From the NCBI GenBank assembly GCA_030847615.1, contig JAUMIR010000004.1:227272501-227336500 (forward strand): a stretch of 64,000 nucleotides of DNA, in the 5' to 3' direction. How positions within the stretch are numbered: the stretch's first letter is position 1; the number at the start of each line of letters is the position of its first letter. A model generated the notes under the pieces. The model was not told the origin of the DNA. It did no database searches and was given only the letters and a program-made list of their open reading frames with translations. Positions 22,595 through 33,095 of the stretch are shown in pieces. Both the position numbers and the translations under genes were made by a program. Origin of the DNA: Gambelia wislizenii (lineage: Eukaryota > Chordata > Lepidosauria > Squamata > Crotaphytidae).

Positions 22595-23705
22595 CTTCTC
22601 TCTCTGGCTTTTCTTCACAAACGAAGATTTAGGAAGGACTCATCCCGCGCTTTCTGCAAGCGCGCTGATGACTAAAAAGGCCAATTCGAGACAAACAAGT
22701 CCAGTTGCAGAAAGCACAGCAGAAGGTCTCCTTGGGTGATGTTTCTGGGTTGTAATTTTTTCTGCGTTGTCATTTCTCTTCAAGACTTGTTCGGCGTGAG
22801 TTCTCAAATAAGGCTGCAGCATTGTGGATAGTGTGTCTCCATGCCTCCTGATGTGAGGCCAGGGCGGACCATTGTTGGTGATCAATTTGGCCGAGCCTGA
22901 GATGTTGTTTCAGGGAGTCCTTGTATCGCTTTTTTGGAGTGCCCCTCTTACGCTGACCCATGGCAAGTTCACCGTAGAGTACTATTTTCGGGAGGCGATA
23001 GTCCTCCATCCTACAAATGTGCCCTGCCCAGTGCAGCTGTGTTCTCAATATCATGGCCTCAATGCTGATGATCCCTGCTTGCTCAAGGACAGAAACATTC
23101 GTCACATCATCAGTCCAGTGTATATTTAGGATTGTGCGTATACAGCGCTGATGAAAGCGTTCAAGGAGTCGTAGGTGGTGGCGATAGGTGACCCATGTTT
23201 CAGACCCATAAAGGAGAATAGACAGTACAATGGCTCTATACACACTGATTTTTGTGCTTCGCCTCAGGTGTTTATTACTCCTTACTCTTTTGTGAAGTCT
23301 TCCAAATGCGCTATATGCCTTTGCTAATCTGTGATCAATCTCTTTGTCAATCTTGGCATCTGAGGAGATGATGCTTCCCAGGTAGGTGAACTGCTGAATG
23401 GACTTGAGCACAGATTTGACAACGGTAATGTGGGGATGGTGGTATTCGTCCTGTGGTGCAGGCTGGTAAAGAACTTCTGTTTTCTTCAGGTTGACTTCCA
23501 GCCCAAACAGCTCTGCAGCTTTTGCAAAGCAGGATGTTAGGCACTGCAGAGCTGCTTCTGTGTGGGCAACAAGGGCAGCATCATCAGCGAAGAGCAGCTC
23601 ACGGACTAGATAGTTTAGAGTCTTAGTGTGAGCCCTCAGCTGGCTTAAGTTAAACAAGCTATCATCAGTATGGTAACTGGCATGATAAAATGGCATCCCT
23701 TATAT
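22595..23705 (-). mobile_element. LINE-Z (non-LTR element, clade unassigned), 3' part
   Basis: Read on the minus strand, it begins within the reverse transcriptase and ends with a purine-rich (GA)n tail near 22595-22605. Two plus-strand relatives are at 40028-40838 and 49247-50100. The C-terminal blocks LLERFHQRCIRTILNIHW and KRYKDSLKQHL with a terminal Cys/His knuckle are shared. I do not assign it to CR1, L2, RTE or L1. Confidence 0.8.
22770..23696 (-). pseudogene. LINE-Z ORF C-terminus (RT motif C to tail)
   Basis: The 308-codon frame holds LLFADDAALVAHTEAALQ at residues ~34-51, where FADD is reverse-transcriptase motif C. LEVNLKKTEVLYQPAP, QQFTYLGSIISSDAKIDKEI and ILLYGSETWVTY follow, then a basic tail GQRKRGTPKKRYKDSLKQH. 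The N-terminal RT motifs and any endonuclease lie outside or are lost, so the copy is 5'-truncated. The frame breaks after RRTSLEEK. The rest of the tail, with a CAFC-type knuckle, is in another frame near 22690-22740. Confidence 0.8.
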
Positions 23706-24155
23706 AAAATGGTGAACAGCAAGGCTTGCTTTTTGGAATTTATCTGGGGTTTTTTTCTACCTTCTCTCAACCCAGGTTTTCTGACCTTTTAAAAATAACA
23801 TAGGTCAGTGCTACTAAAGTGGTGGTCCATAGATGGGTGCTGGTTCCAGGAGAGTTTCATGGAAAAAAAGACCCAATTGTAGCCAATGGGTATGAATCAC
23901 ATTGTGCCCATTGCTGGTCTCTGACGCACTGACACAGAGAACAGCATAGGAAGCTTTATTATACTTTGACAGACTTTGATCCATCCATTATCTTTTGTCT
24001 ACTTCTATTCTGACTGGTAGCCACTCTTGGGCCTCAGGAACAGGTCATCCCCTTTACTTAATTCCTTTTAGTTCAACTGACAAGCAGGTGGTCTGCCCAC
24101 AACTGTTCTACACTGACTTGGCAACATCTTTTGCAGGTTTTAGGTGGGAGTCTTT
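23706..24155. other. Unassigned sequence
   Basis: No gene or repeat family is recognised. Confidence 0.5.
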
Positions 24156-24863
24156 GGGTTTGTCTACACTGACCAAAAAAAAAAAAAAAAAGTGGACTCA
24201 CCCCAAATCCAGTGCTGGCCATCCAAATAATGTATGGCTACTTCTAGGGAGAAACTGCAATTTATTTATTTATTTATTCATTCATTTATTTATTTTGCCC
24301 TTAATCTGACTTTGCTCCAAACTAAGCAAAGTTGGGGAAAACTCTGGGGTTTGCCAGAAACTCTGGATTGACCACAGGTTCTTTTGTTGTCTGGCCAGCT
24401 GGATCAGGTTCAATTCAGCCTGATCCAGTTGTCCACATGCAAATGTGATGTCATCTCCCTTACCCTGCACTCAGCAGTGCAATGCAGGGGATGGTTCTCC
24501 ATTGGAGCCACTGCTGCTGTTACCTCACCAGCCAAGCAGCTCCCTGCGACAGCCTGGCTACCGTCGTTACTTCTGCTGAGGTCAGAAGGCGGCTCCCATG
24601 CAATTAACAAGGAGGGGGGAGAGCGAACCCCCCTCTTTGTTGATCCCATGTCTGAGCACCCTGTTCTAGCCTCAGCAGAAGCAGCAATGCCGGCCAAGCT
24701 CTCTGCTTGGCTGGCGTGGTGATGGCGGTTCCAAAAATGGGTGGGTCAGCGAGGCTGGTGTGGTGCCAGCTGGCCTGTATGGACAACAATGGCTGTCGCA
24801 CCGCATTTGGCCTGGTGTCTGTGGCTGCCATCATGGTCCATCCAGGTCCAGTGTAGACAGCCC
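24156..24863 (-). mobile_element. Family C DNA transposon, diverged
   Basis: Left end GGGTTTGTCTACACTGACC; right end GGTCCAGTGTAGACAGCCC. The interior includes GGGGAAAACTCTGGGGTTTG and CCAGAAACTCTGG, related to the central hairpin of other family C copies. A poly(A) run (24178-24193) and a TTTA microsatellite (24259-24297) have expanded within it. No clear target duplication remains. Confidence 0.6.
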
Positions 24864-24879
24864 CACTGTTAGCCCTACA

Positions 24880-25107
24880 TGGGCTTTCACAGTGCACAAT
24901 ATTATAGCACTATGATTCCCTTTAATTGTTGTGGTAACATCCTATGGAACCTTGGGTTTTCCAGTTTAGGCATGGGCATTTAGAATTCTTAGCCAGAAAG
25001 TTCTAGTGCCTCACCCAACTACAAATGCCATGATTCCATAGGATGCAGCCATGGCAGTTCAAGGAATCATAGTGCTATAATATTGTCATGTGACAATATT
25101 CTGCCCT
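24880..25107. mobile_element. Family D-type palindromic MITE
   Basis: ATATTATAGCACTATGATTC and its mirror GAATCATAGTGCTATAATAT lie at the two ends, with ACATCCTATGGAACCTTGGG and CATGATTCCATAGGATGCAG inside. It is a subfamily with a different terminus from the 8489 copy. Confidence 0.75.
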
Positions 25108-25934
25108 TAGAGTAGCCAGGGATTGAACTGGAGACCTCCTACATGGAAAACATGTACTCAAGGCCATTTCCTATCCAGGGCAAGCAATGCATTCCCTTCT
25201 CACCTGAACACTCATGCGGCCTTTAAAAAGTTGTGCGTACCCATACCATAACACTCAGCCATTTCAAGACAATGTGTGCTGCTCCCAGCCAGGACTGGAG
25301 TGAACCTCTAGCTGTTGTTCTTTATAAAAGAGAAGGAGAAAGGGCTGTAGGGAGATCCTGTTGGAAGCCCTCTTTCTTCCCCTTGACAGAACCAGTGGTA
25401 GTGTGGCCATAAGAAGGAAGTCACTCCAACGTTCCCCCCACCCAAAGTAATTATCTGTATGTAGCCTGAGAAACAAATCTCTGATGGGGGAGGAGGAATA
25501 CCAGTATTGTGGCAGATTCAAAGGAACAGCTTGAAAGCAGCTGGAGAGTTTTGCAAAAAGAGGGAGGGGTGAAAGGGAGGGGAGGAGCAGGAAAGCAGCT
25601 GCATAGAGGGGGGAGATGCACAATATTAATTATCCCTGTGTTATGGAAGTGAGGAGGAGAAAATATTTGCATGTTTAATGGAACAGAGCAGGGGCAGCAG
25701 AAGACAGCAGTTCATACTCTCTCAATATGGCTCTGCAAGGAAGTGAACTGGTTTCACATTGGATGTTTCCATGGGCTGTCAAACTGCAACAATATGAATG
25801 GGCAGGGTTTTCAAGTGTTTCATCCAGACTTGTAATGGAAACATGCATCATGGCAAGAGGGAAATCTACAAAGCTTTCATTTCAAGTGAAGAACAACAGT
25901 AATAAAGGTGTTGTTTTACAGGCTGGGATTCTTA
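25108..25934. other. Unassigned sequence with a perfect octamer site
   Basis: Otherwise featureless to me. It contains ATATTTGCATGTTTAAT near 25664-25680, including the octamer ATTTGCAT. A polypurine stretch lies at 25555-25615. Confidence 0.4.
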
Positions 25935-26814
25935 GGGCTTTATCAGACCAACCCCCCAAAAGCCCATTCTTTTGCTGGCATAATTTTTCCGTTTTTATGC
26001 TGGCAAAAGAACTCCCCATGCTGCACTTACCCAGGACCGGTTTAAGGAATTTTGGGCCCCCCTGCAAATGCTTTATTTTGGGGGGCCCATATGTTTATCT
26101 CAGGTCAATGTAACCTAACTCAGCCTAAGCTACTCACAGTATAGGATATTCAGATTATTACTAATAATGTTTTTGCAGGAGGATTACTACGGGGACCCTC
26201 ACAATGATGGGGCCAATCTAATCTATTCACAGTAGAGGATGTTCAGATTATTACTAATAATGTTTTGCAGGAGGAGGGTTACTACGGGCCCCCCACAATG
26301 ACGGGCCCTCCTGCAGATGCTGACGCCGCCAGTGGCTTAAACCGGCCCTGCACTTACCTTGCTTCCTGTCCAAAGGCTTCCCAGCAATGAAAGAGGAAGT
26401 GAACTGAGGTCCATTCACTTCCTTGTTCAAAATCCCACAGATTCTCACAAGAAGACACTCATGCGGGAAATAAAACAAACAAAAACAACACAGAGAAAGT
26501 TTTAAAAAGCATGTACACACACTTTAAAACTTACAAGTAACCCAGGGAGGGTCATAAAAAGTATGCCACTTACCTGGATATCGCGATTGCACCCAGAAGT
26601 GTCTGCACTGGACCAGCCATTCACGCTGCGAGGTTTCACATGCCGGCCATGCGGGCACTAAAGCACCATGGGGCATCTATTGACGGCTTCAGCCATCAAT
26701 TAAAAAGTACAGGTTTTGGCCAGTACATAAACATGAAAAGGCAATGTCATCTGATATGTTCGCCCTTTCGTGTTTATGTGGCGTTGTTATGACGCTATAT
26801 TTAGTGCAAAGTCC
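25935..26814 (+). mobile_element. Family A DNA transposon interrupted by a hAT
   Basis: It begins GGGCTTTATCAGACCAACCC and ends TTAGTGCAAAGTCC. The interior (CTTACCTTGCTTCCTG, TTCTCACAAGAAGACACTC, CACTTACCTGGATATCGC near 26570) follows the family order. The flanks TAG and TAT differ at one base. The hAT at 26032-26350 sits inside it, so the family A copy is older. Confidence 0.75.
26032..26350. mobile_element. hAT-type short element, 8-bp TSD CACTTACC
   Basis: Ends CAGGACCGGTTTAAGG and GGCTTAAACCGGCCCTG are inverted. CACTTACC is found exactly on both sides (26024-26031 and 26351-26358). The 319-bp interior contains two tandem copies of a ~75-bp block around TCAGATTATTACTAATAATG. A relative is at 48701-52297. 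Confidence 0.9.
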
Positions 26815-26847
26815 TATGTCTGCCCCCCCCCACAAACACGCACACAA

Positions 26848-27532
26848 GGGTTGTCCAAACGATGAAAAAACTCCTCACAGAATGCGAGGCAAATCCTACC
26901 TGTCTTAATTGCATTCCATATTATTTTGCCATGTTGTGAAGGAGGGGGACCAAAACCAGCTAAAACCTTACCAGAAAAGCCTTTATGGCTTTTCCCATCT
27001 TTTAAAAAAACGAGAAGGTGCACATTTCAGCTCGTTAGGACAACTGAGTCAATCTGATTTGCTTGTCCAAATGAGAGGAAGCATAATTCTGATTCGCCGG
27101 AGGAGCACAGTGGGCAGGGCTTGCTAGCAAGGCAAGTGCCTGCTGCCGCCATGTTGGATTTTCTGCTTAGCGGACAAGCGCTAAGATGAGAAAACGAGGT
27201 GTTAGTTTTTTCCCCTTTTTCTGCCTTAGTGTTAAAGTGAAAAATTGCTCAGTCACACCTTGGATATCATTAAAAAAAAGTTCAGCGTCAGCAAATTCAG
27301 GTAAGTGCAAATATGAGACAATCACTTGTGTCTGCCAAGTTTTCTAGCAGGCATGTTTTAACAGATTGTTTTAACAGAGGGGCGGGGTATAAATAAATTT
27401 TATTATTATTATTTTATTATTATTATGTGGAGCTTAGGGGGTCAGAAAAACCTTTAGGACATGTTGCAGCTGCTGCGAAATGTCATTACTATGAGGAACT
27501 CTGTTTTTTTATGGGCTCCTATAGACAAGCCC
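26848..27532 (+). mobile_element. Family C' DNA transposon split by an L2 tail
   Basis: Left end GGGTTGTCCAAACGATG; right end CTATAGACAAGCCC. Its body follows the copy at 27970-28533: GGGCTTGCTAGCAAGGCAAG, then CCATGTTGGATTTTC, then AAAACCTTTAGGACATGTTG. The L2 tail at 27361-27427 lies inside it. Confidence 0.7.
27361..27427 (+). mobile_element. L2 3' tail inserted in a family C' copy
   Basis: GTTTTAACAGAGGGGCGGGG then TATAAATAAATTTTATTATT and an (ATT)n tail match the 3' end of the L2 at 11980-12039. Confidence 0.75.
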
Positions 27533-27756
27533 ACACTCTTGCCTGTCTGTCTCTGTATCTCTCTTCCTATAGCCTCTGTGCATCTATTGCTTCTGTTCTT
27601 CAGAATCTTTCCAAGTTCTAAATAGATCATGATAATAATGCATAAATTGAGAAGTGTGCCGGAGAAGATTAATTTGACACAGTACAGTACTCTACAAATT
27701 AGTGTGTTCAGACTTGTATAATCAGAGTATCTGTTCCCTTTTTTCCCCTTCACCTA

Positions 27757-27966
27757 GGCTGCTGCCACATTACAGAAATAGTGCAGTTTGACACTACTTT
27801 AAATGTTATGGCTTGATGCTATGGAATTCTGGGATCTGTAGTATTTACTCTGCCAGAGAGCTCTTGTGCTGCTACAACAAACTACAAATCCCAGGATTCA
27901 ATAGGATGAAGCCATTATAGTTAGAGCGATGTCAAACTGCATTATTTCTGCAGTGTGGCCGCAGCC
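27757..27966. mobile_element. Family D palindromic MITE
   Basis: GGCTGCTGCCACATTACAGA at the left mirrors CTGCAGTGTGGCCGCAGCC at the right. TA lies on both sides. Inside, AATAGTGCAGTTTGACAC and GTCAAACTGCATTATTTCTG are paired. The right end abuts the family C' element at 27970. Confidence 0.85.
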
Positions 27967-27969
27967 CTA

Positions 27970-28533
27970 GGGCTGGTCTAAATGGTGAAAATACCCCTCA
28001 TGGAATTTGCTGGGAATCCTACCAGTCTAAATAGGATCCAGCACCAATTCACACTATTTGGAAGGAGGGGGGCCCAAAATGGCAAAAACAATGGGGTAAA
28101 ACCTTCACAGATTTCCTGTACTTCTTCACAAACTGCGAGGTGGGTGCACATTTGTACTCATTTGGACTATAGAACAATAAAAAACACAAAGGGAAGCACA
28201 AAGCTGATTGGCTGGGTGAGAGCAGGGGTGGGGCTTGCTAGCAGGGCAAGTGCCCACTTGCGACTATGTTGGATTCTCGCCTTAGCGATTGCTTGCTAAG
28301 GCTATAAAAAGGATCAGTATTTTCTCTTTTGCTCTGGAGAATCACTATCGCACCAGCGCACCACCTTAGGATGACTTTAAAAAAAAAAAGCTGTGGTGAA
28401 GAACTAACATGCGTAAATCATTCATGGCCGCCATCAGGAATGTGCCAGAAAAACCATTTGGACATGTCGCTGCTGCTGCGAGATGCCAATGTGATGAGGT
28501 ATTTGGGATTTTCCCCCTCATGTAGATGGGCCC
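27970..28533 (+). mobile_element. Family C' DNA transposon, 3-bp TSD (CTA)
   Basis: The ends are GGGCTGGTCTAAATGGTG and CCCTCATGTAGATGGGCCC. CTA flanks both sides (27967-27969 and 28534-28536). It is 564 bp and has no transposase. It carries a TATA-like GCTATAAAAAGG at 28299-28310 that the sister copy at 26848 lacks. Confidence 0.8.
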
Positions 28534-28659
28534 CTAGTTTCTTCCCCAGGTTCCCCCACTTGTCTCTTGCTTTCTACACCACCGGCCCAACCTATTACAC
28601 TTTGCTTTCTCGGTTCCCTAGGCCCCAATCCTTGGTTACTCTTTACCGTGTTGCTTTTA

Positions 28660-28880
28660 TGTGCGTGCCTTTAAGTTGTTTCCAACTTATGGCAACCCTA
28701 AGGCGGTTCGGGGTTTTCTTGGCAAGATTTGATCAGAAGGGATTTCATCTTGCTTTCCTCTGAGGCTGAGAGTGTGTGACTCTCCCAAGGTCACCTAGTG
28801 GGTTTTCATAGCCAAGCAGGGATTTGAACCCTGGTCTCCAGAGTCATAGTCCAACACTCAGACTAGTACATCATACTGGC
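28660..28880 (-). mobile_element. tRNA-headed SINE with BovB-like tail
   Basis: On the minus strand, a head with TGAGTGTTGGACTATGACTC and an intact B-box-like GGGTTCAAATCC leads to a body with TCAGAGGAAAGCAAGATG. It ends in CATAAGTTGGAAACAACTTA and AAGGCACGCACA. Confidence 0.85.
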
Positions 28881-29034
28881 CTAGGCGTCACTATTTATGG
28901 AGTCCCCATCTCTTCTATTCAACTTCCTTCATTCAAACATGGGGCTGAGAGAGAAGATAGAGTGGAAGCAGAGCTTGAAAAAGGCTACTTTTGGGGAAGG
29001 AGGTCAAGGTCATGTCAAGTCCCTGCCACTCTCT

Positions 29035-29628
29035 GGAGACTATCAGGATTCCATAGGATGAAGCCTATCCAGGATGAAGCCCACAATATCCAGACCCCTC
29101 CCGGTCCTGGCACAATAACCTTCCCCATCAGACTTACCTTATCTTCCGTCGACAGGCAGCCCAGGAATGAACGGAGCTCTAATGGAGATCCGTTCACTTC
29201 CAGGACTGAAATCCCACCCGTTCTCATGAGAAGATGTGAACGAGGGAAATTTAAAAAGAAAAAGAAAAATGCATACAAAAACGTTCAGAAAAGCACATAC
29301 ACACACTAAAAAAACAAACAAGTAACCCAGGAAGGGTACAAAAAAGAGGGTAGCTTACCTGGTTCTCACCGTCCCACCCAGAACTGTTCTGGCAGGACTG
29401 CCCATTGACTCTGGAATCATGAGTCAAAAACAGTGGGAGGTTTCATAAACTGGCAATGCCAGCACCAAACAGGACAGGTGATCCATCGACAGCTCCAGCC
29501 CATCAATAAAAAGAAATACCAAAATAATGACAGCAGAACACAAAAGGACAATGTTGTGTGCTATTGGCATCCTTTTGCATTCAGTTGTTGTTATTCTGGC
29601 GCCACATTAGCCAGATCTGATAATTTCC
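29035..29628 (+). mobile_element. Family A DNA transposon, 3-bp TSD (TCT)
   Basis: Ends GGAGACTATCAGGATTCC and CCAGATCTGATAATTTCC, flanked by TCT (29032-29034 and 29629-29631). Interior landmarks: GGAGATCCGTTCACTTCCAG, TTCTCATGAGAAGATG, and GCTTACCTGGTTCTCACC near 29351. It is 594 bp. Confidence 0.87.
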
Positions 29629-29691
29629 TCTGTCTCTTTGTTTGCTAACTGAGGAAAAGTACAAGATGTCCCTCCCCTAATCCAAGTATAG

Positions 29692-30020
29692 ACCATATTC
29701 TTCAACTGTCCCACTTTGGCATGGGCAGTCCTGATTTAATCCCTTCATCCTAGTTTTCAGCTACTTCTAAAATATCCCCCCTTGGTCCTCAGCTTACTTC
29801 CATTGCTGCAAAATGAGTTCAAAGTGCAAAAGCAATTTGTTCTCAACCAGAACTCAACAGGAGGGAGAGGAAGGGGAAGAATCTTGCTTTTCCCAGTATG
29901 CTCAGGCTAAAGCAAAGTGCTGAAGCCTCTCCTTGCTCATGTGTTCTTTGTCATTAATAATTGTTGTCATCTTGAGCACACTCCACTTGGCCACACATGT
30001 CCCAGTTTTCATTTGTGAAA
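29692..30020 (+). mobile_element. Family B non-autonomous element
   Basis: It runs from CATATTCTTCAACTGTCCCA to TTCATTTGTGAAATGTTGGA. The central blocks GAGTTCAAAGTGCAAAAGCA and TTGCTTTTCCCAGTATGCTC recur at 30640-30800, 46890-47000 and, reversed, 63850-63970. Terminal sequences are loosely inverted (TCAACTGTCCCA against CCCAACA-type). Confidence 0.7.
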
Positions 30021-30274
30021 TGTTGGAGGGATTGCCAGACTGGCAGCTGAATCCTCCATGTGGACAAAGGGCCATCATCTTCTACTGCAGCTCAAGGCAA
30101 CAGACTAGCAGGCACAGGGCAGGCCTCATAGCACACAGAGGTCTAAGAACATAAGAAGAGCCATGATGGCTCAGACCAAAGGCCTCTCTGGTCCCATACC
30201 CTTCAACTGTTCCAGTCTTGGAGGGACAGTCCCAATTAACCCTATGCAATCCCACTTTTTCAGCTTTTATAAAA

Positions 30275-30582
30275 GGACTTTTTCAAAAGGTTGAAACCCC
30301 CCCCCCGAGGAGGTTGGAAGAAGAATGGGTCTGTCGTGCTTACACAGCCCCGTTTCAGACAGCCCCGTCCTTCTCTGTCCTCCTCCCAACCTTCCCCAGT
30401 GCTGCTGGCACCGCTTTTTACTGATGGAGGTTTTCTGTCAATAAAAAATGGCTCCAGCAGCACAGGGGAAGGTCAAGAGGTCGGGAGGAGGACGGGGCTG
30501 CCTGAAACAGGGCTGTGTAAGTGAAACAGCCCCGTTCTTCTCCCAACCTCCTCAGGGGTTTTTTCAACTGTTTGAAAAAGTC
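30275..30582. repeat. ~300-bp imperfect palindrome
   Basis: The arms mirror each other around about 30428. TTTTTCAAAAGGTTGAAA pairs with TTTTTCAACTGTTTGAAAAA, CACAGCCCCGTTTCAGACAG with CTGCCTGAAACAGGGCTGTG, and AACCTTCCCCAGTGCTGCTG with CAGCAGCACAGGGGAAGGT. A related half-structure is at 53490-53720. Confidence 0.8.
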
Positions 30583-30862
30583 TAAAATGTCCCAGTTTCT
30601 CTCTCCTCCTTTCTCTTTCCCTCTTCATCTTTGCTTTACTTCAGTTGCTACAATCTGAGTTCAAAGTGCAATAACAGTCTGCACTCAACTCAGCAGAGAG
30701 GAGAGGAGAGGCGAAGAGAAGAGAAAAGAAGAATCTTGCCCTCCCCAGTAGGCGCAGGCAAATGCAAACTGCTGCAGTCTTTCCTAGCTTGTGTCTTCTT
30801 CCTCATTAATAACACTTGGCATCTTGACCACACTCTGATGTTGCTTGACCACATGCATCCAG

Positions 30863-31645
30863 GGGCTTGATTACACAGGGAGTAAAAATCCAGATGAGAT
30901 TTGAACTGCTTTGGCCTAGAGCTGTGGCACATGAAATTCAGATTACTCTGGCCCAGATTTAAGCACCACACCTACCCAAGCCCAAACCTGCATTTGGATG
31001 TCAACTTGGCTTCTATTTAAAGCTGTTACTCATGCTTGACTCTGAGTCCAGGAAACGCAAAGCCCCAGTGGTAATCGCCCTCTCTGAAGTCAGAACAGGC
31101 AGCTAGCCTTGTGATGGTGGGGCAGGCCACCTCTTCTGACTTCAGAGAGAGCAACTACCACTGGCACTTTCCCAGAGTTCAGAGGGCAATTGTGCACTGG
31201 AAAATCAAAGCTCAAGCGATAGCCACTCTCTCTGAAGCCAGAATGGGCGGCTAGCCTCATGATACCAGGCTGGGCCGCCTGTTCTGGCTTCAGAGAGGGT
31301 GACTACCACTGGGGCTCTGCATTTGAAATGAGAAGTGGTGCCGAGGAGAGGGGGAAATGACAGCACCTAGGGCAGTGCTTATCCTTACTCTCCTCCCCAT
31401 CCTCCCCAAATCAAGTGCGGACGGATTGTTCACATGGCAGTTTTCTTTGGAGTTTCCAGCAAACTCCAGAGAAAACTGAGTTTTCTAAAACCAGGATTAA
31501 GGGGTATCCCCTGAATCTGGTGCGAATAGGGCCATACATTGTGTGTCACTATCGCACCAGATTTGGGGGAAAGGCTGCACATTGTGTGGCATTATTGGCC
31601 AGATTTGGGAGGGATTCTGGGTTTTTCATTGGTGTAGACAAGCCC
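30863..31645 (+). mobile_element. Family C DNA transposon with hairpin array
   Basis: Ends GGGCTTGATTACACAGGG and CATTGGTGTAGACAAGCCC; flanks CAG and CTG differ by one base. Within are two ~100-bp hairpins. One has perfect 16-bp arms 31080-31095/31134-31149, the other 31228-31243/31282-31297. A third, at 31445-31485, is built on CAGTTTTCTTTGGAGTTT. It is 783 bp with no transposase. Confidence 0.8.
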
Positions 31646-31770
31646 CTGATTTTCATCTCTAAAATGCTGGAGGATATGTAGTCCAGCATTCTGTTTGCAC
31701 AGCAGCCAACCATTTGCCCATGAGATGCTACAAGCAGGACATGGGCACCACAGTTCTATATTCCAGGACC

Positions 31771-32257
31771 CTACCTATTATTCCCAGCTCCTCATATCTT
31801 CTCCCTGAGGTGGTCATCTCACTCTGTCTAATGGTGAGGCCAGCCCTACTCCCAACGTCTGCCCTCTTATTTTGCCTCTGGGTAAGACTGCCCTGCTAGA
31901 ATCACCCAGCAGACAAAATGTGATCATTTTAATAGATGAGTTTAAAAGCTGTTCTTGCTTCAGTTGGTTTGTAATGTAAATGCAAAACCTATGGTACAAA
32001 TGCATTTCTACTGCATTAACAATAATCAGATGTTTTCACAAATAGCCCAAGAGAGTCTCAAAGGTAATTTAAGTCTCGTGTACCAGAAGACTCCGGCTGC
32101 TTCAAACTGCACATGTCTCCTGAACCAAAACTGAAGTCTGCTATCTGATACTGCTTTTTTGTATTAGCCAGAAGCAATTAGTATTTCTTCAGAATTACCC
32201 ACTTTACCTGATAATCTTTAAGGAACAAGATAATCGAACTTTCAGAATGTCCTAGGT
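31771..32257. other. Unassigned sequence
   Basis: Probably the end of the CR1-like 3' region to about 31870, then sequence without a recognisable repeat or gene. Confidence 0.4.
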
Positions 32258-32950
32258 CTTATCACACTAGCCAGGATATGCTGGTTCCCCACTGGAGTAT
32301 TGTGGCTGCACAGGTTGCCTATCTACTCCCCCTCCCATTACCTGCAAAAGAAGGGCTGGAGTCCAAACAGGACACTGGCGCATCACTGAACTGCCGGCCA
32401 CCCTGACATTTTCTTGCTAATGCAGAAGCCAGGCAGGGGTCCTACAACATGTGACTGCAGCCCCCCTGCACATAACCAGCCTTGATCACATGCTGCAGGA
32501 CCTTTGCCTGGCTTCTTGAAGAGTCAGGGAGCTGGTCGTGGCAATGAGGAGCGGTGTGCTGGATGGGCTCCCATGGACAGGAAGGGTCCAATCTGGAGCA
32601 AAATGTAGTAAACAGGGTGTTCTTTTTTCTTATATCACAGTAAAGGGCCCTATTCTGGCTTGCCCCCATTCCAGCCCTCAGGCGTTGTTTGGACTGCCTG
32701 GGGGCAGATTGCAGGAAATGCCTTGAGTCATCTGGACTCCAGGGTTCTGGAATGGGGGCAAGCTGTGGGGGGGGGGGTTGGCCAGTGTTGACAAGTCCCC
32801 CGAAAGCTTTTTTAACTCTGCCTTCTTGCTGTTTAAACTCATTGCTTCTTGACTTGTGTAGTCCATCAGGGCAATCTTCTCTCTCTAGCCATGCACAGAG
32901 CAATCCTAAATAAGGAGGTTTGGTAAGTAACAAGGACAACCAAGGCAAAA
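32258..32950. repeat. Hairpin-rich region, probable fold-back element
   Basis: One imperfect palindrome spans 32400-32530, where AGCCAGGCAGGGGTCCTACA faces TGCAGGACCTTTGCCTGGCT. A second has perfect 17-bp arms at 32658-32674 and 32747-32763 (GCTTGCCCCCATTCCAG and its complement). Terminal repeats were not identified, so the element borders are approximate. Confidence 0.6.
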
Positions 32951-33095
32951 GGTGTAAGGGTGTCTGGTTATTTTACTCCCCCTTCCCCCAGTAGACAACT
33001 GGAGCAATTATTTCCCATGCTGGCTACAGAACAGACTGTTTCTGAGGAAAGAAGCTTAGGATCCAGTGGATCCAAATTGTCTCTGCTCTGTCCCT

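Larger units (their letters stand above)
30197..31676 (+). mobile_element. Family B element carrying a palindrome and a family C insertion
   Basis: It begins CATACCCTTCAACTGTTCCA and ends AAATGCTGGAGGATATG, imperfect inverted ends. The family B body is at 30590-30860. Its last ~30 bases, TTTTCATCTCTAAAATGCTG, resume after the family C element ends at 31645, as comparison with 30005-30020 shows. Confidence 0.7.
30148..31770 (+). mobile_element. CR1-like 3' fragment split by nested insertions
   Basis: AAGAACATAAGAAGAGCCAT then CAGACCAAAGGCCTCTCTGG stops at 30196. The same element resumes at 31677 with TAGTCCAGCATTCTGTTTGC and ACAAGCAGGACATGGGC. Such sequences are common CR1-family 3' ends in reptiles. 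The ~1.48 kb between is a family B element that itself holds a family C element. Confidence 0.65.

Noticed and set aside
32442..32948. 168-codon minus-strand frame
   Set aside because: It lies across two palindromes and shows no family motif.
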